8,135 nt of DNA from Acidimicrobiaceae bacterium (GTDB lineage: Bacteria > Actinomycetota > Acidimicrobiia > Acidimicrobiales > Palsa-688): positions 1-8,135 of the forward strand of contig JAUTXM010000237.1 of assembly GCA_030838025.1 (NCBI GenBank). Reading direction: 5' to 3'. A program made the translations under genes and the position numbers. This document shows, in pieces, positions 1 through 6,425 of the stretch; positions within the stretch are counted from its first letter, which is position 1, and each line of letters opens with the position of its first letter. The notes below the pieces were generated by a model. That model worked only from the letters and a program-made list of their open reading frames with translations, had not been told where the DNA came from and did no database searches.

Positions 1-1032
1 CACCGACCCCTCGGAAGGCGTCAGGCGTCCGGCGATGATGTCGAGCAGTGTGGACTTGCCCGACCCATTGGCGCCGACGAGGCCCAAACGGTCGCCTGGG
101 CCGAGGTCCAAGTCGAGGTCCTCGAACAGCAGCCCTTGATCGCGGTAGCCATGATCCGGCTGATCGCCGTAGCCGTGTCCCACGCCATGTAGCTCGATGA
201 CCTTGGTGCCGAGTCGGGGCGTCGCTCCCCACTGGCCGCCACCGGCGAGGTCCAGGTCCCCGACCCGGTCGGCGGCCGGGGCGCGCCCTTCGACGATGGC
301 GGTCGCGGCCGCGACACGGGACTTCGGCTTGCGGGTGCGGGCGGGGGCGCCGCGGCGGAGCCAGGCCAGCTCGGCGCGGGCCAGGTTCCGCCGGACCGTC
401 TCTGCCGTCGCCTCCTGCTCGGCCCGCTCGGCCGCGGCGGCGAGGTAGGCGCTGTAGCCCCCGTCGTGCACGTAACCATGGCCCCGATCCAGCTCCAGAA
501 TCCGGGTGCTCACCCGGTCAAGGACGTGGCGGTCATGGGTGACCACCACCAACCCGCCCCGAAAGCGGGCCAGGCGATCCTCGAGCCAGGCGATGGCGTC
601 GAGGTCGAGATGGTTGGTCGGCTCGTCGAGGACGAGCAGGTTCACCTCGTCGACCAGCACTTGGGCGAGGGCGACCCGCTTGGCCTGTCCGCCCGAAAGG
701 GTGGCCACGTCGGCGTCGACCAGGCCGCCCATTCCCAGCCGTTCGAGAATCGCAGCCGCTTCCCAGTGCGAGCCGACGGCGGATCGCACGTCGCCCGCCG
801 GCAGTGCGGGGCGCTGGGCAAGGAAGCCCACCCGGACATCCCGACCTTGGCGGGCTGAGCCCTCCGCCGGGGCGTCCACGCCTGCCAGGACACGCAGCAG
901 AGTCGACTTGCCGGTTCCGTTGCGGCCTACCACGCCAAGGCGATCACCGGTGCGCACCGTGAGCGAGAGGTCTTCGAACAGCGGCCGGTCGGGCCGGCGT
1001 GCCGCCACCCGCTCAAGATCTACGAGAATCAC
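1..1032 (-). CDS. ABC-F family ATPase, Uup-like (3' end cut by window edge)
   Basis: Cytoplasmic tandem-ABC ATPase with no membrane domain. ABC-F proteins act on the ribosome or, for Uup, in ribosome and DNA-related processes. The frame runs open from a GTG at 1032 to the window edge (344 codons of a usual 530-630); an in-frame TAG at 1044-1042 limits the start. NBD1: Walker A GRNGTGKST (36-44), signature LSGGQ (112-116), Walker B LLVLDEP (132-138) followed by the ABC-F hallmark TNHLD, and switch histidine in THDRH (His166). The inter-domain linker holds WLRRGAPARTRKPKSR (224-239), the arginine-rich stretch typical of Uup-type members. NBD2 begins with Walker A GANGSGKST (320-328) and is then truncated. 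Just before NBD2 there is a short internal duplication, HGYGDQ / HGYRDQ. No Shine-Dalgarno is visible; a GC hairpin lies 14 nt upstream. The family assignment is firm. Whether it gives antibiotic resistance cannot be told, though the Uup-like linker argues for a housekeeping paralogue rather than a resistance factor. Confidence 0.93.
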   Translation of the reverse strand, partial: MILVDLERVAARRPDRPLFEDLSLTVRTGDRLGVVGRNGTGKSTLLRVLAGVDAPAEGSARQGRDVRVGFLAQRPALPAGDVRSAVGSHWEAAAILERLGMGGLVDADVATLSGGQAKRVALAQVLVDEVNLLVLDEPTNHLDLDAIAWLEDRLARFRGGLVVVTHDRHVLDRVSTRILELDRGHGYVHDGGYSAYLAAAAERAEQEATAETVRRNLARAELAWLRRGAPARTRKPKSRVAAATAIVEGRAPAADRVGDLDLAGGGQWGATPRLGTKVIELHGVGHGYGDQPDHGYRDQGLLFEDLDLDLGPGDRLGLVGANGSGKSTLLDIIAGRLTPSEGSV

Positions 1033-1214
1033 GGCACCAGGCTACGGGCGCCGGCGCCCTGTTCCACCCGGCGCCGGCGCCCGGTTCCACCCGACACCGC
1101 CCCGCCGAACACACAGCCCCGGTCCACCGGGCACCGCCACCACACAGCCCCGTCAACCCGGAACCGGCCCCGGCACCGGCACCGACACAGCCACCGCCAC
1201 GCACAATGCTCCCT
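1033..1214. other. Low-complexity intergenic leader between the Eis-like gene and the ABC-F gene
   Basis: This 182-nt gap lies after the stop of the Eis-like gene and before the ABC-F start, both on the minus strand. It is strongly C-rich on the plus strand (G-rich in the transcript). It contains the 23-bp tandem repeat at 1047-1092 and a looser 31-bp-period repeat beginning CACACAGCCCCG at 1110 and again at 1141, followed by GGCACC-type iterations. I see no convincing gene in it: frames that cross it are extensions of antisense shadows of the neighbouring genes. A promoter for the ABC-F gene may lie here, but no box stands out. Confidence 0.6.
1047..1092. repeat. Two tandem 23-bp repeats, each with a 12-bp GC palindrome
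   Basis: Copies at 1047-1069 and 1070-1092 match at 22 of 23 positions (T versus G at 1060/1083). Each begins with the perfect palindrome GGCGCCGGCGCC. Because the palindromes are identical, 1047-1058 can pair with 1070-1081 to give a 12-bp all-G:C stem with an 11-nt loop. In the ABC-F transcript this hairpin would sit 14 nt upstream of the GTG. No U-tract follows, so it is not a classical intrinsic terminator. It could be a leader attenuator, a translation-blocking hairpin, a processing site for the upstream gene, or just slipped sequence. Confidence 0.75.
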
Positions 1215-2495
1215 CTAGAACCAGGTGCTGCACCAGGGGGCAACCGGGGAGCGGAACATGGCATCGGCCGTCGCCACGGCGCCACTGGCGTGTTCGTCGA
1301 TGCGACCCGCGGCGGCCAACCTCCGGACGCGGTAACCACCGAGGTAAATCGAGCTGAGCGCCGATATATCCAGCGTCAGGTCGGGCGACGCGTCGCTCGG
1401 CCGGCACAGCGCCCCGTCCGGTCCCCCCTCCAACTCATAACGTCCGCCGCAAAACCCCGACGGGTCGACAACCTCGAGCACGATGCGGCCCGACACCAGA
1501 TACGTCCGAGCCGCAAGGACCTGGGCCACGTCCAGAGGCCGGATCCACAGGAAGTCGGCCCGATCGGTCGGCTGGGCGTGGCGCGCGTCGGTGAGCAGCC
1601 AGGGCACCAACTCGTCGGGTCCACGGTCCTCGACCTGAACCTGGGCGATGTGGTCGATGCTCACCAGGTGACGCCACAAGAGGGCGTCGCCGGCCGGCCC
1701 GCTGCTCACAAACATGGTCACCTTGACCTGGCTCCGGCCGATCCGGTGCTCCCACTTCTCCTCGTACTCGTAGCGCGCCACACCGACCACCGACCCGTCC
1801 CGGTCCCGGGCGACGACGTGAAACCCGGCCTTGGGCTCGGTCCAACTCGGGTACCGCAGGATGCCGAGGTCGACGTCCCAGAACCGCTCGGGCCGGGTCA
1901 TCTCACCCGGGTGCCCCCTGCGGTGCACGTCGTACACGGCCGCGACGACTGCGCGCGCCGTGTCCCGGTCGACAAGTTCCACGGATCCCTGGGGGACCTG
2001 GCGCAAGGTCGCCACCGAGGCGTCGACCGTCCACGTCTGGTGTTCGGTCGCGGCGCCGTAACCGAAGCGACCGTAGATCCCCCACGCCGCAGCGATCAGG
2101 ATGCTCATCGCCTCGCCTCGCTCGACGGTGGCCGCCAGCTCGGCGTGGATCAGCCGGGTTGCCAGCCCCTGGCGGCGGTAGGTGGCGGTCGTGGTGACCG
2201 CCGTCACCGCGGACGCCTTCACGCTCTCGCCTCCCGGCACCGTCAAGAGGGTGGGAAAAGTACGCAGCGTTGCCACGATCGCCTCCCCGGCGAACGCGGC
2301 CCAGGTGCGGTCGAGGAAGAGCCCGGGCCGCCGGACCTCGGCATCCACATCGCCACTCGCGTTGAGGAACCCGGTGTTGAGCGCGCCGCACCACCCCGGC
2401 ACCTCGTCGTCGGTAATGGTGCGGATTTCGAAGTCGATGGGCGACAACGCTAGTGGTGCGATGCATCCGGCCGACCCGTCGATGACGTACCTCAT
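1215..2495 (-). CDS. Eis-family GNAT N-acetyltransferase
   Basis: Predicted cytosolic acetyl-CoA-dependent N-acetyltransferase of the Eis (enhanced intracellular survival) family, whose members acetylate amines such as aminoglycosides or protein lysines. Length 426 aa, close to the roughly 400 aa of M. tuberculosis Eis. N-terminal GNAT domain about 22-160 with the acetyl-CoA loop RRQGLA (107-112) and IYGRFGYGAAT (140-150), whose Tyr141 corresponds to the catalytic Tyr126 of Eis. A second GNAT-like domain covers about 160-310 and an SCP2-like C-terminal domain about 310-420, with LTLDISALSSIYLGGYR matching the conserved region near the Eis C-terminus. The protein ends in Phe, as in Eis, whose terminal carboxylate is reported to act as general base. 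The N-terminus is some 20 residues longer than Eis; the ATG has no clear Shine-Dalgarno, so a start further in (for example TTG at L17) is possible. It is divergent from the YbjT-like gene, 50 nt away. The substrate is unknown. Confidence 0.93.
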   Translation of the reverse strand: MRYVIDGSAGCIAPLALSPIDFEIRTITDDEVPGWCGALNTGFLNASGDVDAEVRRPGLFLDRTWAAFAGEAIVATLRTFPTLLTVPGGESVKASAVTAVTTTATYRRQGLATRLIHAELAATVERGEAMSILIAAAWGIYGRFGYGAATEHQTWTVDASVATLRQVPQGSVELVDRDTARAVVAAVYDVHRRGHPGEMTRPERFWDVDLGILRYPSWTEPKAGFHVVARDRDGSVVGVARYEYEEKWEHRIGRSQVKVTMFVSSGPAGDALLWRHLVSIDHIAQVQVEDRGPDELVPWLLTDARHAQPTDRADFLWIRPLDVAQVLAARTYLVSGRIVLEVVDPSGFCGGRYELEGGPDGALCRPSDASPDLTLDISALSSIYLGGYRVRRLAAAGRIDEHASGAVATADAMFRSPVAPWCSTWF

Positions 2496-2545
2496 GGGAG
2501 GCCACCGGCAGCGACTGGGGAGGCGGGAGTGGGTACACGATTGTC
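2496..2545. promoter_or_regulatory. 50-nt divergent intergenic region
   Basis: The starts of the Eis-like gene (minus) and the YbjT-like gene (plus) are separated by only 50 nt, so any promoters for the two must overlap each other or lie inside the opposite coding region. Neither start has a Shine-Dalgarno at normal distance: the only purine-rich runs on the plus strand (2518-2529) are too far from the ATG at 2546. Leaderless or very short leaders are therefore plausible for both genes. I cannot assign -10 or -35 boxes with confidence. Confidence 0.35.
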
Positions 2546-3451
2546 ATGAGGATCTTGGTAACGGGCGCCACGGGATTCGTCGGCTCGCACCTGTGCGCAG
2601 CCCTGGTCGACGCCGGCCATGACGTGCGGGCCATGACCCGCCGCCCCGCTTCCTATGAAGGACCGGGCGAAGCCGTCGGCGGCGACATCGCCGACGCAGG
2701 CGCCCTGCGGGTCGCGCTGCAAGGCTGCGACGCGGCCTACTACCTCATCCATTCGCTCGACTCGGCCGACTTCGCCAAACGCGATCGCCAGGGCGCCGTG
2801 GCGTTCGGCGACGCCGCTGCAGCCGCGGGCGTGGACCAGGTCATCTATCTCGGTGGGCTCGGTGACGAGAACGACCATCTGTCGGCGCATCTCGCCAGCC
2901 GTCGCGAAGTCGAGGGCATCCTGGCGGCGCGCGTGCCGACGACGGTCCTGCGGGCCGGGATCGTCATTGGCGACGGAGGCATCTCCTGGGAGATTCTTCG
3001 CCAGCTCGTGGCACGGCTGCCCGTGATGGTCACGCCTCGTTGGGTGCAGACCCTGACCCAGCCGGTCGCCGTCCAAGACGCCGTCGTGTTTCTCGCCGGC
3101 GTGCTGGGACGCACTGACGCCTTGGGGCAGGTGTACGAGGTGGGCGGTCCAGACGCCATGACCTACGGGGAAATGCTCAAGGTGGTTGGGCGGATGCGAG
3201 GGGGGATACTCAAGCTCATCGTCCCGGTCCCGTTGCTCACGCCACGGCTGTCGTCGCATTGGCTGCGCCTGGTTACCGATGTCGACCTGCCGACGGCGCG
3301 GGCCCTCATCGACTCGATGTCCAACGAAGTGGTCGTGCACGATCGACGGATCGAGGAGTTCACCGACCATCGCGCCATGAGCTTCGAGGCGGCGGCCGAG
3401 CAGGCCCTACGTGCGCGCGCCGACCGCCTCAAGCAACGTGCCCCGGCCTGA
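2546..3451 (+). CDS. NAD(P)-binding atypical SDR, YbjT/NmrA-like
   Basis: 301-aa Rossmann-fold protein of the extended/atypical short-chain dehydrogenase type. The N-terminus MRILVTGATGFVGSHL carries the dinucleotide motif GxxGxxG (G7, G10, G13). Arg32-Arg33 after the second beta strand suggests NADP(H) preference. Further family landmarks are AAYYLIHSLD (63-72), VIYLGGLGD (99-107) and the cluster LPVMVTPRWVQTLTQP (158-173), with VYEVGGPDAMTY (196-207). These match the NAD(P)-binding half of YbjT-like proteins, in which VMVTPRW and TQP are conserved. Many relatives carry an added C-terminal DUF2867 domain; this one ends at about 300 aa without it. No YxxxK catalytic pair stands out, so it may bind the nucleotide without being a classical dehydrogenase, and its substrate is unknown. 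It overlaps the start of the following CPBP gene by 41 nt, which points to co-transcription. Confidence 0.92.
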   Translation: MRILVTGATGFVGSHLCAALVDAGHDVRAMTRRPASYEGPGEAVGGDIADAGALRVALQGCDAAYYLIHSLDSADFAKRDRQGAVAFGDAAAAAGVDQVIYLGGLGDENDHLSAHLASRREVEGILAARVPTTVLRAGIVIGDGGISWEILRQLVARLPVMVTPRWVQTLTQPVAVQDAVVFLAGVLGRTDALGQVYEVGGPDAMTYGEMLKVVGRMRGGILKLIVPVPLLTPRLSSHWLRLVTDVDLPTARALIDSMSNEVVVHDRRIEEFTDHRAMSFEAAAEQALRARADRLKQRAPA

Positions 3452-4127
3452 CCGTCTGGACCGCCAAATCGCCAAGGGGGTCCCGGGCCGGCGGCGACAA
3501 GTCGTCGTGGTGGTCACCCTGGTCGCGGGGTCGGCGATCCTCGCGGGCACCCTGGCGGCTCCTTCGGGGTCGGGGCCGTTCTTTGCCCTCGGCCTCCTCG
3601 TCGCCGTCACCTGGATCGTCGGAGCCGTCCTCGCAGGCCCACGCCAGCCGACGCCGCGGGGAGCGCGAAGTGGACCGACCACCGGGCCGACCGTCGGGCA
3701 GACCGGGCCGATTGGAATCCTTGCCCCCGTGCTCGTCGGCGCCGTCCTATACGGCGCGTTCTTCGTCGCCCGGCTGATTGCTGGGCAGATCCCGTTTCTC
3801 TCCCGAAACGTGACGAGCGTGCTCGCCCGGGCCGACGCCGGCCCCCGCGCCGCGGTGCTACTCGTCGCGCTGGTCAATGGCGTCGGCGAGGAGCTGTTCT
3901 TTCGCGGCGCGCTCGTGGCGGCCTTCGGGAAGCACCGCCCGGCGGTCTGGGCCACCGTTGTCTACTGCCTGGTCACCGTCTGCACCCTGAACATCGCCCT
4001 GGTCGTGGCGGCGGTGGTCATGGGAACGGTTTTCATGGTCGAACGACGGGTCACCGGCGGTGTTGCGGCCCCGATCCTCACCCATCTGAGTTGGAGCACC
4101 CTGGTCATCTTCTTCCTGCCGCGTTAG
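3411..4127 (+). CDS. CPBP family intramembrane metalloprotease-like protein
   Basis: 238-aa multi-pass membrane protein of the CPBP (CAAX protease and bacteriocin-processing, Abi) family. Hydrophobic segments lie at about 31-50, 55-75, 101-125, 147-171, 178-210 and 217-236. Motif 1 is present as GEELFFRG (E160, E161, R165). The late histidine motif is present as ILTHLSW (His225). The usual motif-2 FxxxH is replaced by LVTVCTLN (Asn194); I recall this from an actinobacterial subgroup, so it may be a natural variant. A Gly/Pro/Thr-rich loop (77-100) separates the second and third segments. The GTG start at 3411 lies inside the YbjT-like gene; an in-frame GTG at 3438 is an alternative that still overlaps it. 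Neither has a strong Shine-Dalgarno, so translation is probably coupled to the upstream gene. Relatives process peptides or prenylated proteins, or protect against bacteriocins; the target here is unknown. Confidence 0.9.
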   Translation: MRAPTASSNVPRPDRLDRQIAKGVPGRRRQVVVVVTLVAGSAILAGTLAAPSGSGPFFALGLLVAVTWIVGAVLAGPRQPTPRGARSGPTTGPTVGQTGPIGILAPVLVGAVLYGAFFVARLIAGQIPFLSRNVTSVLARADAGPRAAVLLVALVNGVGEELFFRGALVAAFGKHRPAVWATVVYCLVTVCTLNIALVVAAVVMGTVFMVERRVTGGVAAPILTHLSWSTLVIFFLPR

Positions 4128-4157
4128 TCCGGGCGCGGGTTCGGGAGAGCATTCGTC

Positions 4158-4169
4158 GGTGCCGGCACC
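4158..4169. repeat. 12-bp perfect palindrome GGTGCCGGCACC
   Basis: The 69-nt gap between the CPBP gene and the lipoprotein gene contains the self-complementary GGTGCCGGCACC, centred 33 nt before the ATG at 4197. It could be a weak hairpin or a protein-binding site. Such palindromes also arise by chance in GC-rich DNA, and no T-tract follows. Confidence 0.35.
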
Positions 4170-4196
4170 CCCGTTGAGCCAGACTGGGGGAACGTG

Positions 4197-4880
4197 ATGA
4201 CAACTGCTCGGTCCTTCCGAACACGGCGCGCCATCACCGGCACGTGCCTGGCGGTGCTGGCGCTGACTCTTGCGGGCTGCGGTGGCTCAAGCGCCACAAC
4301 GCCGCCCACCTCAGGTTCGAACACGACGACGACCTTGCATGGCCAACCTGCCGGCGTCGGCCCCGAGCATGTGCCGATCCCCAACGGCCCGCCACTCGGG
4401 CCGGTCAAGACCGGCCTCTACGGGCAGGCGATTGACGGCATCAAGTGCGAGGTCTCCGAGCAGCTCGTGTACCACATCCACGCCCACCTCAGCATCTTCG
4501 TGGACGCTCAGCCGAGACAGGTTCCCTACGGCATCGGCATCGCCCCTCCGTTGCAGGTCACCCCCACTCCAGTCGGCGACTTCGTGGCGGGCGGGGGTTG
4601 TTTCTACTGGCTGCACACCCACGCCGCCGATGGGATCGTCCATATCGAGTCGCCAACCCAACAGCTGTACACCCTCGGCCAGCTCTTCGATGTCTGGGGT
4701 CAACCGCTGGCGTCTGGTCAGGTCGGCCCGGCAACCGGCACGCTGACGGTCTTCGTGGACGGGCAGCCGTACACCGGCGACCCGCGGGGCATCGAACTCA
4801 AAAAACATGGCGAGATACAACTCGATGTCGGCACTGTGGTGCCGCCACAGTCGATCGACTGGAGCCAAACCAGCCTCTGA
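4197..4880 (+). CDS. Secreted histidine-rich lipoprotein of unknown function
   Basis: 227-aa predicted lipoprotein. A basic N-region (RSFRTRR), a hydrophobic core and the lipobox LAGC (Cys28 with ATG at 4197 as residue 1) predict lipid anchoring on the outer face of the membrane. A flexible Ser/Thr/Pro/Gly linker follows to about 70. The folded part has two cysteines (C84, C135) and seven histidines in clusters: HIHAH (93-97), WLHTHAADGIVH (138-149) and His204 in ELKKHGEIQL. Such spacing suggests a metal site, but no ligand is proven. VFVDGQPYTGDPRGIEL (186-202) echoes the earlier SIFVDAQPRQVPYGIGI (99-115), so the domain may be an internal duplication. I recall similar proteins annotated as hypothetical in actinomycetes and cannot name the family. 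Start: GGGGGA at 4186-4191 is well spaced for ATG 4197; a GTG at 4194 directly precedes it but is too close. It follows the CPBP gene by 69 nt and may be in the same transcript. Confidence 0.85.
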   Translation: MTTARSFRTRRAITGTCLAVLALTLAGCGGSSATTPPTSGSNTTTTLHGQPAGVGPEHVPIPNGPPLGPVKTGLYGQAIDGIKCEVSEQLVYHIHAHLSIFVDAQPRQVPYGIGIAPPLQVTPTPVGDFVAGGGCFYWLHTHAADGIVHIESPTQQLYTLGQLFDVWGQPLASGQVGPATGTLTVFVDGQPYTGDPRGIELKKHGEIQLDVGTVVPPQSIDWSQTSL

Positions 4881-4895
4881 CGGTCGAGGCCGAAG

Positions 4896-4980
4896 TCTGG
4901 TAGGGCTTTGAGGCTCTGGCAGGGACTTGGCCCCCCTGTGGGGTATCAAAGCCCTTCCAGAGACTCAGATCCCTACCAGA
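4896..4980. terminator. Four-copy inverted repeat between convergent genes, probable bidirectional terminator
   Basis: A 16-bp element occurs four times: TCTGGTAGGGCTTTGA at 4896-4911 (+), TCTGGCAGGGACTTGG at 4915-4930 (+), TCTGGAAGGGCTTTGA at 4946-4961 (-) and TCTGGTAGGGATCTGA at 4965-4980 (-). Both same-strand pairs have a 19-nt period, and the whole is symmetric about a 15-nt centre (4931-4945) that can itself form a CCCC-TGT-GGGG hairpin. Copy 1 can pair with copy 3 (15 of 16 bp) or with copy 4 (10 bp), with copies 2 and 3 nested inside. It sits 15 nt after the lipoprotein stop and 36 nt before the MFS stop, so termination of both convergent transcripts is the simplest role. There is no T-tract. 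Confidence 0.6.
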
Positions 4981-5016
4981 ACCCTCGGTGCTGGCGGAAT
5001 CGGCATCGAGGCAGCA

Positions 5017-6357
5017 CTAACCCCGTCCGGCCCCAACTCCCGCGGACTCTTCCGCCGCCTCGTCGGCGGCCCGAGAGTCGCCAGCCAAAGAACCTCCCGG
5101 GAGATAGTCCTCGGCGTGGCCCAACGGCGACAGGAAGAAGAACCACGCCGCGATCACGCACTCGATTATCCCAATCCCGCCGTAGACCCAGGCGACGCTG
5201 CCGGTCCAGTGGACGACATACCCGCCCAGCAAGCTCCCGAGCGGGATGGCGCCCCACGCCAGTACCCCCGCGATGCTCATGATCCGGCCCAACAACGCGT
5301 TCGGGACGATCGCCTGGCGCAGGCTGCCGGTGTTGATGTTGAAGAAGATGCCAACACCCGACGCCAGCCCCCAAAGCACCAACGCCAACCAGTACATCCG
5401 GTCGGCAGCCAAGGCCACCGTCATCGCCCCGTAAAGCGCCAGCGACCCCAGCGCCGCGGGCCCAAATTTGAGCCGGCGACGCAACCGGCCGGCCAAGAGC
5501 CCAAGGGCCACGACGCCCAGGCTTCCGGCTGAGTACAGGACACCCACCTCAGTATCGGTGGCCGACAATCGCTCCTTGGAGAACAGCACTAACTGGGTGG
5601 TCTGGGTGACGCCGACGAAGTTGAACAGCGCCATCATCAACGAGATGTTGCGCAACACCGGGTGCCGGATCACATAGCGCAGTCCCTCGACCACGTCCTC
5701 CCGAATGGAGGTGCGCCGCCCCTGATCGACCGCCTCGACGGCGTTGAAGCTGCGCCGCACCAGCGCCAAGGCGATCGCCGACACCACGAACGACGAGGCG
5801 TCGACCAGGAACAGCTCCTCGACCGCAACCAAGGCCAGGAAGACACCGGCCAGCAACGGCCCGAGGACCTGGGCGGCGGAGTAGCTCGCTTGGATCTTGC
5901 CGTTGGCGCCGACCAGATCGTCGGTGGTCACCAGGCTCGGGATGGCGGCGAACTCCCCGGCCTCGAAGAAGATCGTGAGGACCGACGTTGCGAAGGCGAC
6001 GGCGTAGACCTGCCACACCTCCAGCACGCCGAACATGGACAGCAACGGGATCATCGCGATCACCGCCGCCCGGCCCAGGTCGACAAGGATCATCATGCGC
6101 TTGCGGTTGACCCGGTCGACCCACGCCCCGATGACCAGCCCGAACAGCAGGTAGGGAACGAACGTGGCCGCGGTCGCGATGCCGAGGTTGACCGCCGAGT
6201 GGGTGAGCTTGAACACCAGCAAGGGCGTGGCGAACTGGGTGAACGAACTGCCGAGCTGGGAGATCGTCTGCCCGGTCCAGAATCGTTTGAAGTCAGAGCT
6301 CAAGGCGGCTGCCGGGGCTACGGAGGCGTCAACCACACCCCGGATTCTCGCAGCCAC
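5017..6357 (-). CDS. MFS transporter, MFS_3 (EntS-like exporter) type
   Basis: 446-aa integral membrane protein of the major facilitator superfamily, in the group with EntS-like and macrolide-type exporters. Residues 23-40 (FKRFWTGQTISQLGSSFT) form the characteristic opening of the family, followed by about 12 hydrophobic segments. The motif-A loop between segments 2 and 3 is GAWVDRVNRKR (77-87), complete with Gly77, Asp81, Arg82, Arg85 and Arg87. A central cytoplasmic loop (about 202-236) with REDVVEGLRYVIRHP is typical of MFS_3. The C-terminal tail is acidic and Ala/Gly-rich. Predicted to export a small molecule by proton antiport; the substrate cannot be read from sequence. Start: GTG at 6357, with no well-spaced Shine-Dalgarno; GTG at 6336 is an alternative that also leaves the first membrane segment intact. 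It is divergent from the arsR-type gene, with 68 nt between starts that include the operator, so co-regulation is possible. It converges on the lipoprotein gene. Confidence 0.93.
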   Translation of the reverse strand: MAARIRGVVDASVAPAAALSSDFKRFWTGQTISQLGSSFTQFATPLLVFKLTHSAVNLGIATAATFVPYLLFGLVIGAWVDRVNRKRMMILVDLGRAAVIAMIPLLSMFGVLEVWQVYAVAFATSVLTIFFEAGEFAAIPSLVTTDDLVGANGKIQASYSAAQVLGPLLAGVFLALVAVEELFLVDASSFVVSAIALALVRRSFNAVEAVDQGRRTSIREDVVEGLRYVIRHPVLRNISLMMALFNFVGVTQTTQLVLFSKERLSATDTEVGVLYSAGSLGVVALGLLAGRLRRRLKFGPAALGSLALYGAMTVALAADRMYWLALVLWGLASGVGIFFNINTGSLRQAIVPNALLGRIMSIAGVLAWGAIPLGSLLGGYVVHWTGSVAWVYGGIGIIECVIAAWFFFLSPLGHAEDYLPGGSLAGDSRAADEAAEESAGVGAGRG

Positions 6358-6389
6358 TCCACTGCCCGGTCAGGCATTTCGCCGAACCC

Positions 6390-6419
6390 TTGACATGTGA
6401 CTAATTAGTCACCTATCAT
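6390..6419 (+). promoter_or_regulatory. Promoter of the ArsR-AHSA1-VOC operon
   Basis: The -35 box TTGACA (6390-6395) is a perfect sigma-70-type match and the -10 box TATCAT (6414-6419) is 5 of 6, with an 18-bp spacer. Transcription would be expected to begin about 7 nt downstream, at or next to the ATG at 6426. The mRNA would then be leaderless or nearly so, in agreement with the lack of a Shine-Dalgarno before 6426. The spacer is filled by the palindromic operator, so repressor binding would block RNA polymerase directly. Confidence 0.8.
6397..6412. promoter_or_regulatory. Perfect 16-bp palindromic operator GTGACTAATTAGTCAC
   Basis: GTGACTAATTAGTCAC is exactly self-complementary, AT-rich at its centre in otherwise GC-rich DNA, and lies wholly between the -35 and -10 boxes. 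Its size and symmetry suit a dimeric winged-helix repressor, and the first gene downstream encodes one, so autoregulation is the natural reading. It also lies 40-55 nt upstream of the MFS start on the other strand and could control that gene too. Confidence 0.8.
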
Positions 6420-6425
6420 GCGGGC

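Noticed and set aside
21..479. 152-codon minus-strand frame inside the ABC-F gene
   Set aside because: It is in another frame from the Walker A, signature and Walker B coding sequence, which is continuous from 1032 to 1.
999..2453. 484-codon open frame on the plus strand
   Set aside because: It lies antisense to the Eis-like gene, whose minus-strand protein shows clear family motifs. The plus-strand translation is a low-complexity Pro/Arg/His mix with no recognisable domain, as expected of an antisense frame in GC-rich DNA.
1..2495. Antibiotic-resistance island (ABC-F plus Eis)
   Set aside because: The ABC-F linker is of the Uup type rather than a known resistance subtype, the Eis acceptor is unknown, and there are no mobility genes or repeats framing the pair.
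2492..3370. 292-codon open frame on the minus strand
   Set aside because: It is the antisense of the YbjT-like gene, which has a Rossmann motif and a full set of conserved blocks. The minus translation looks random.
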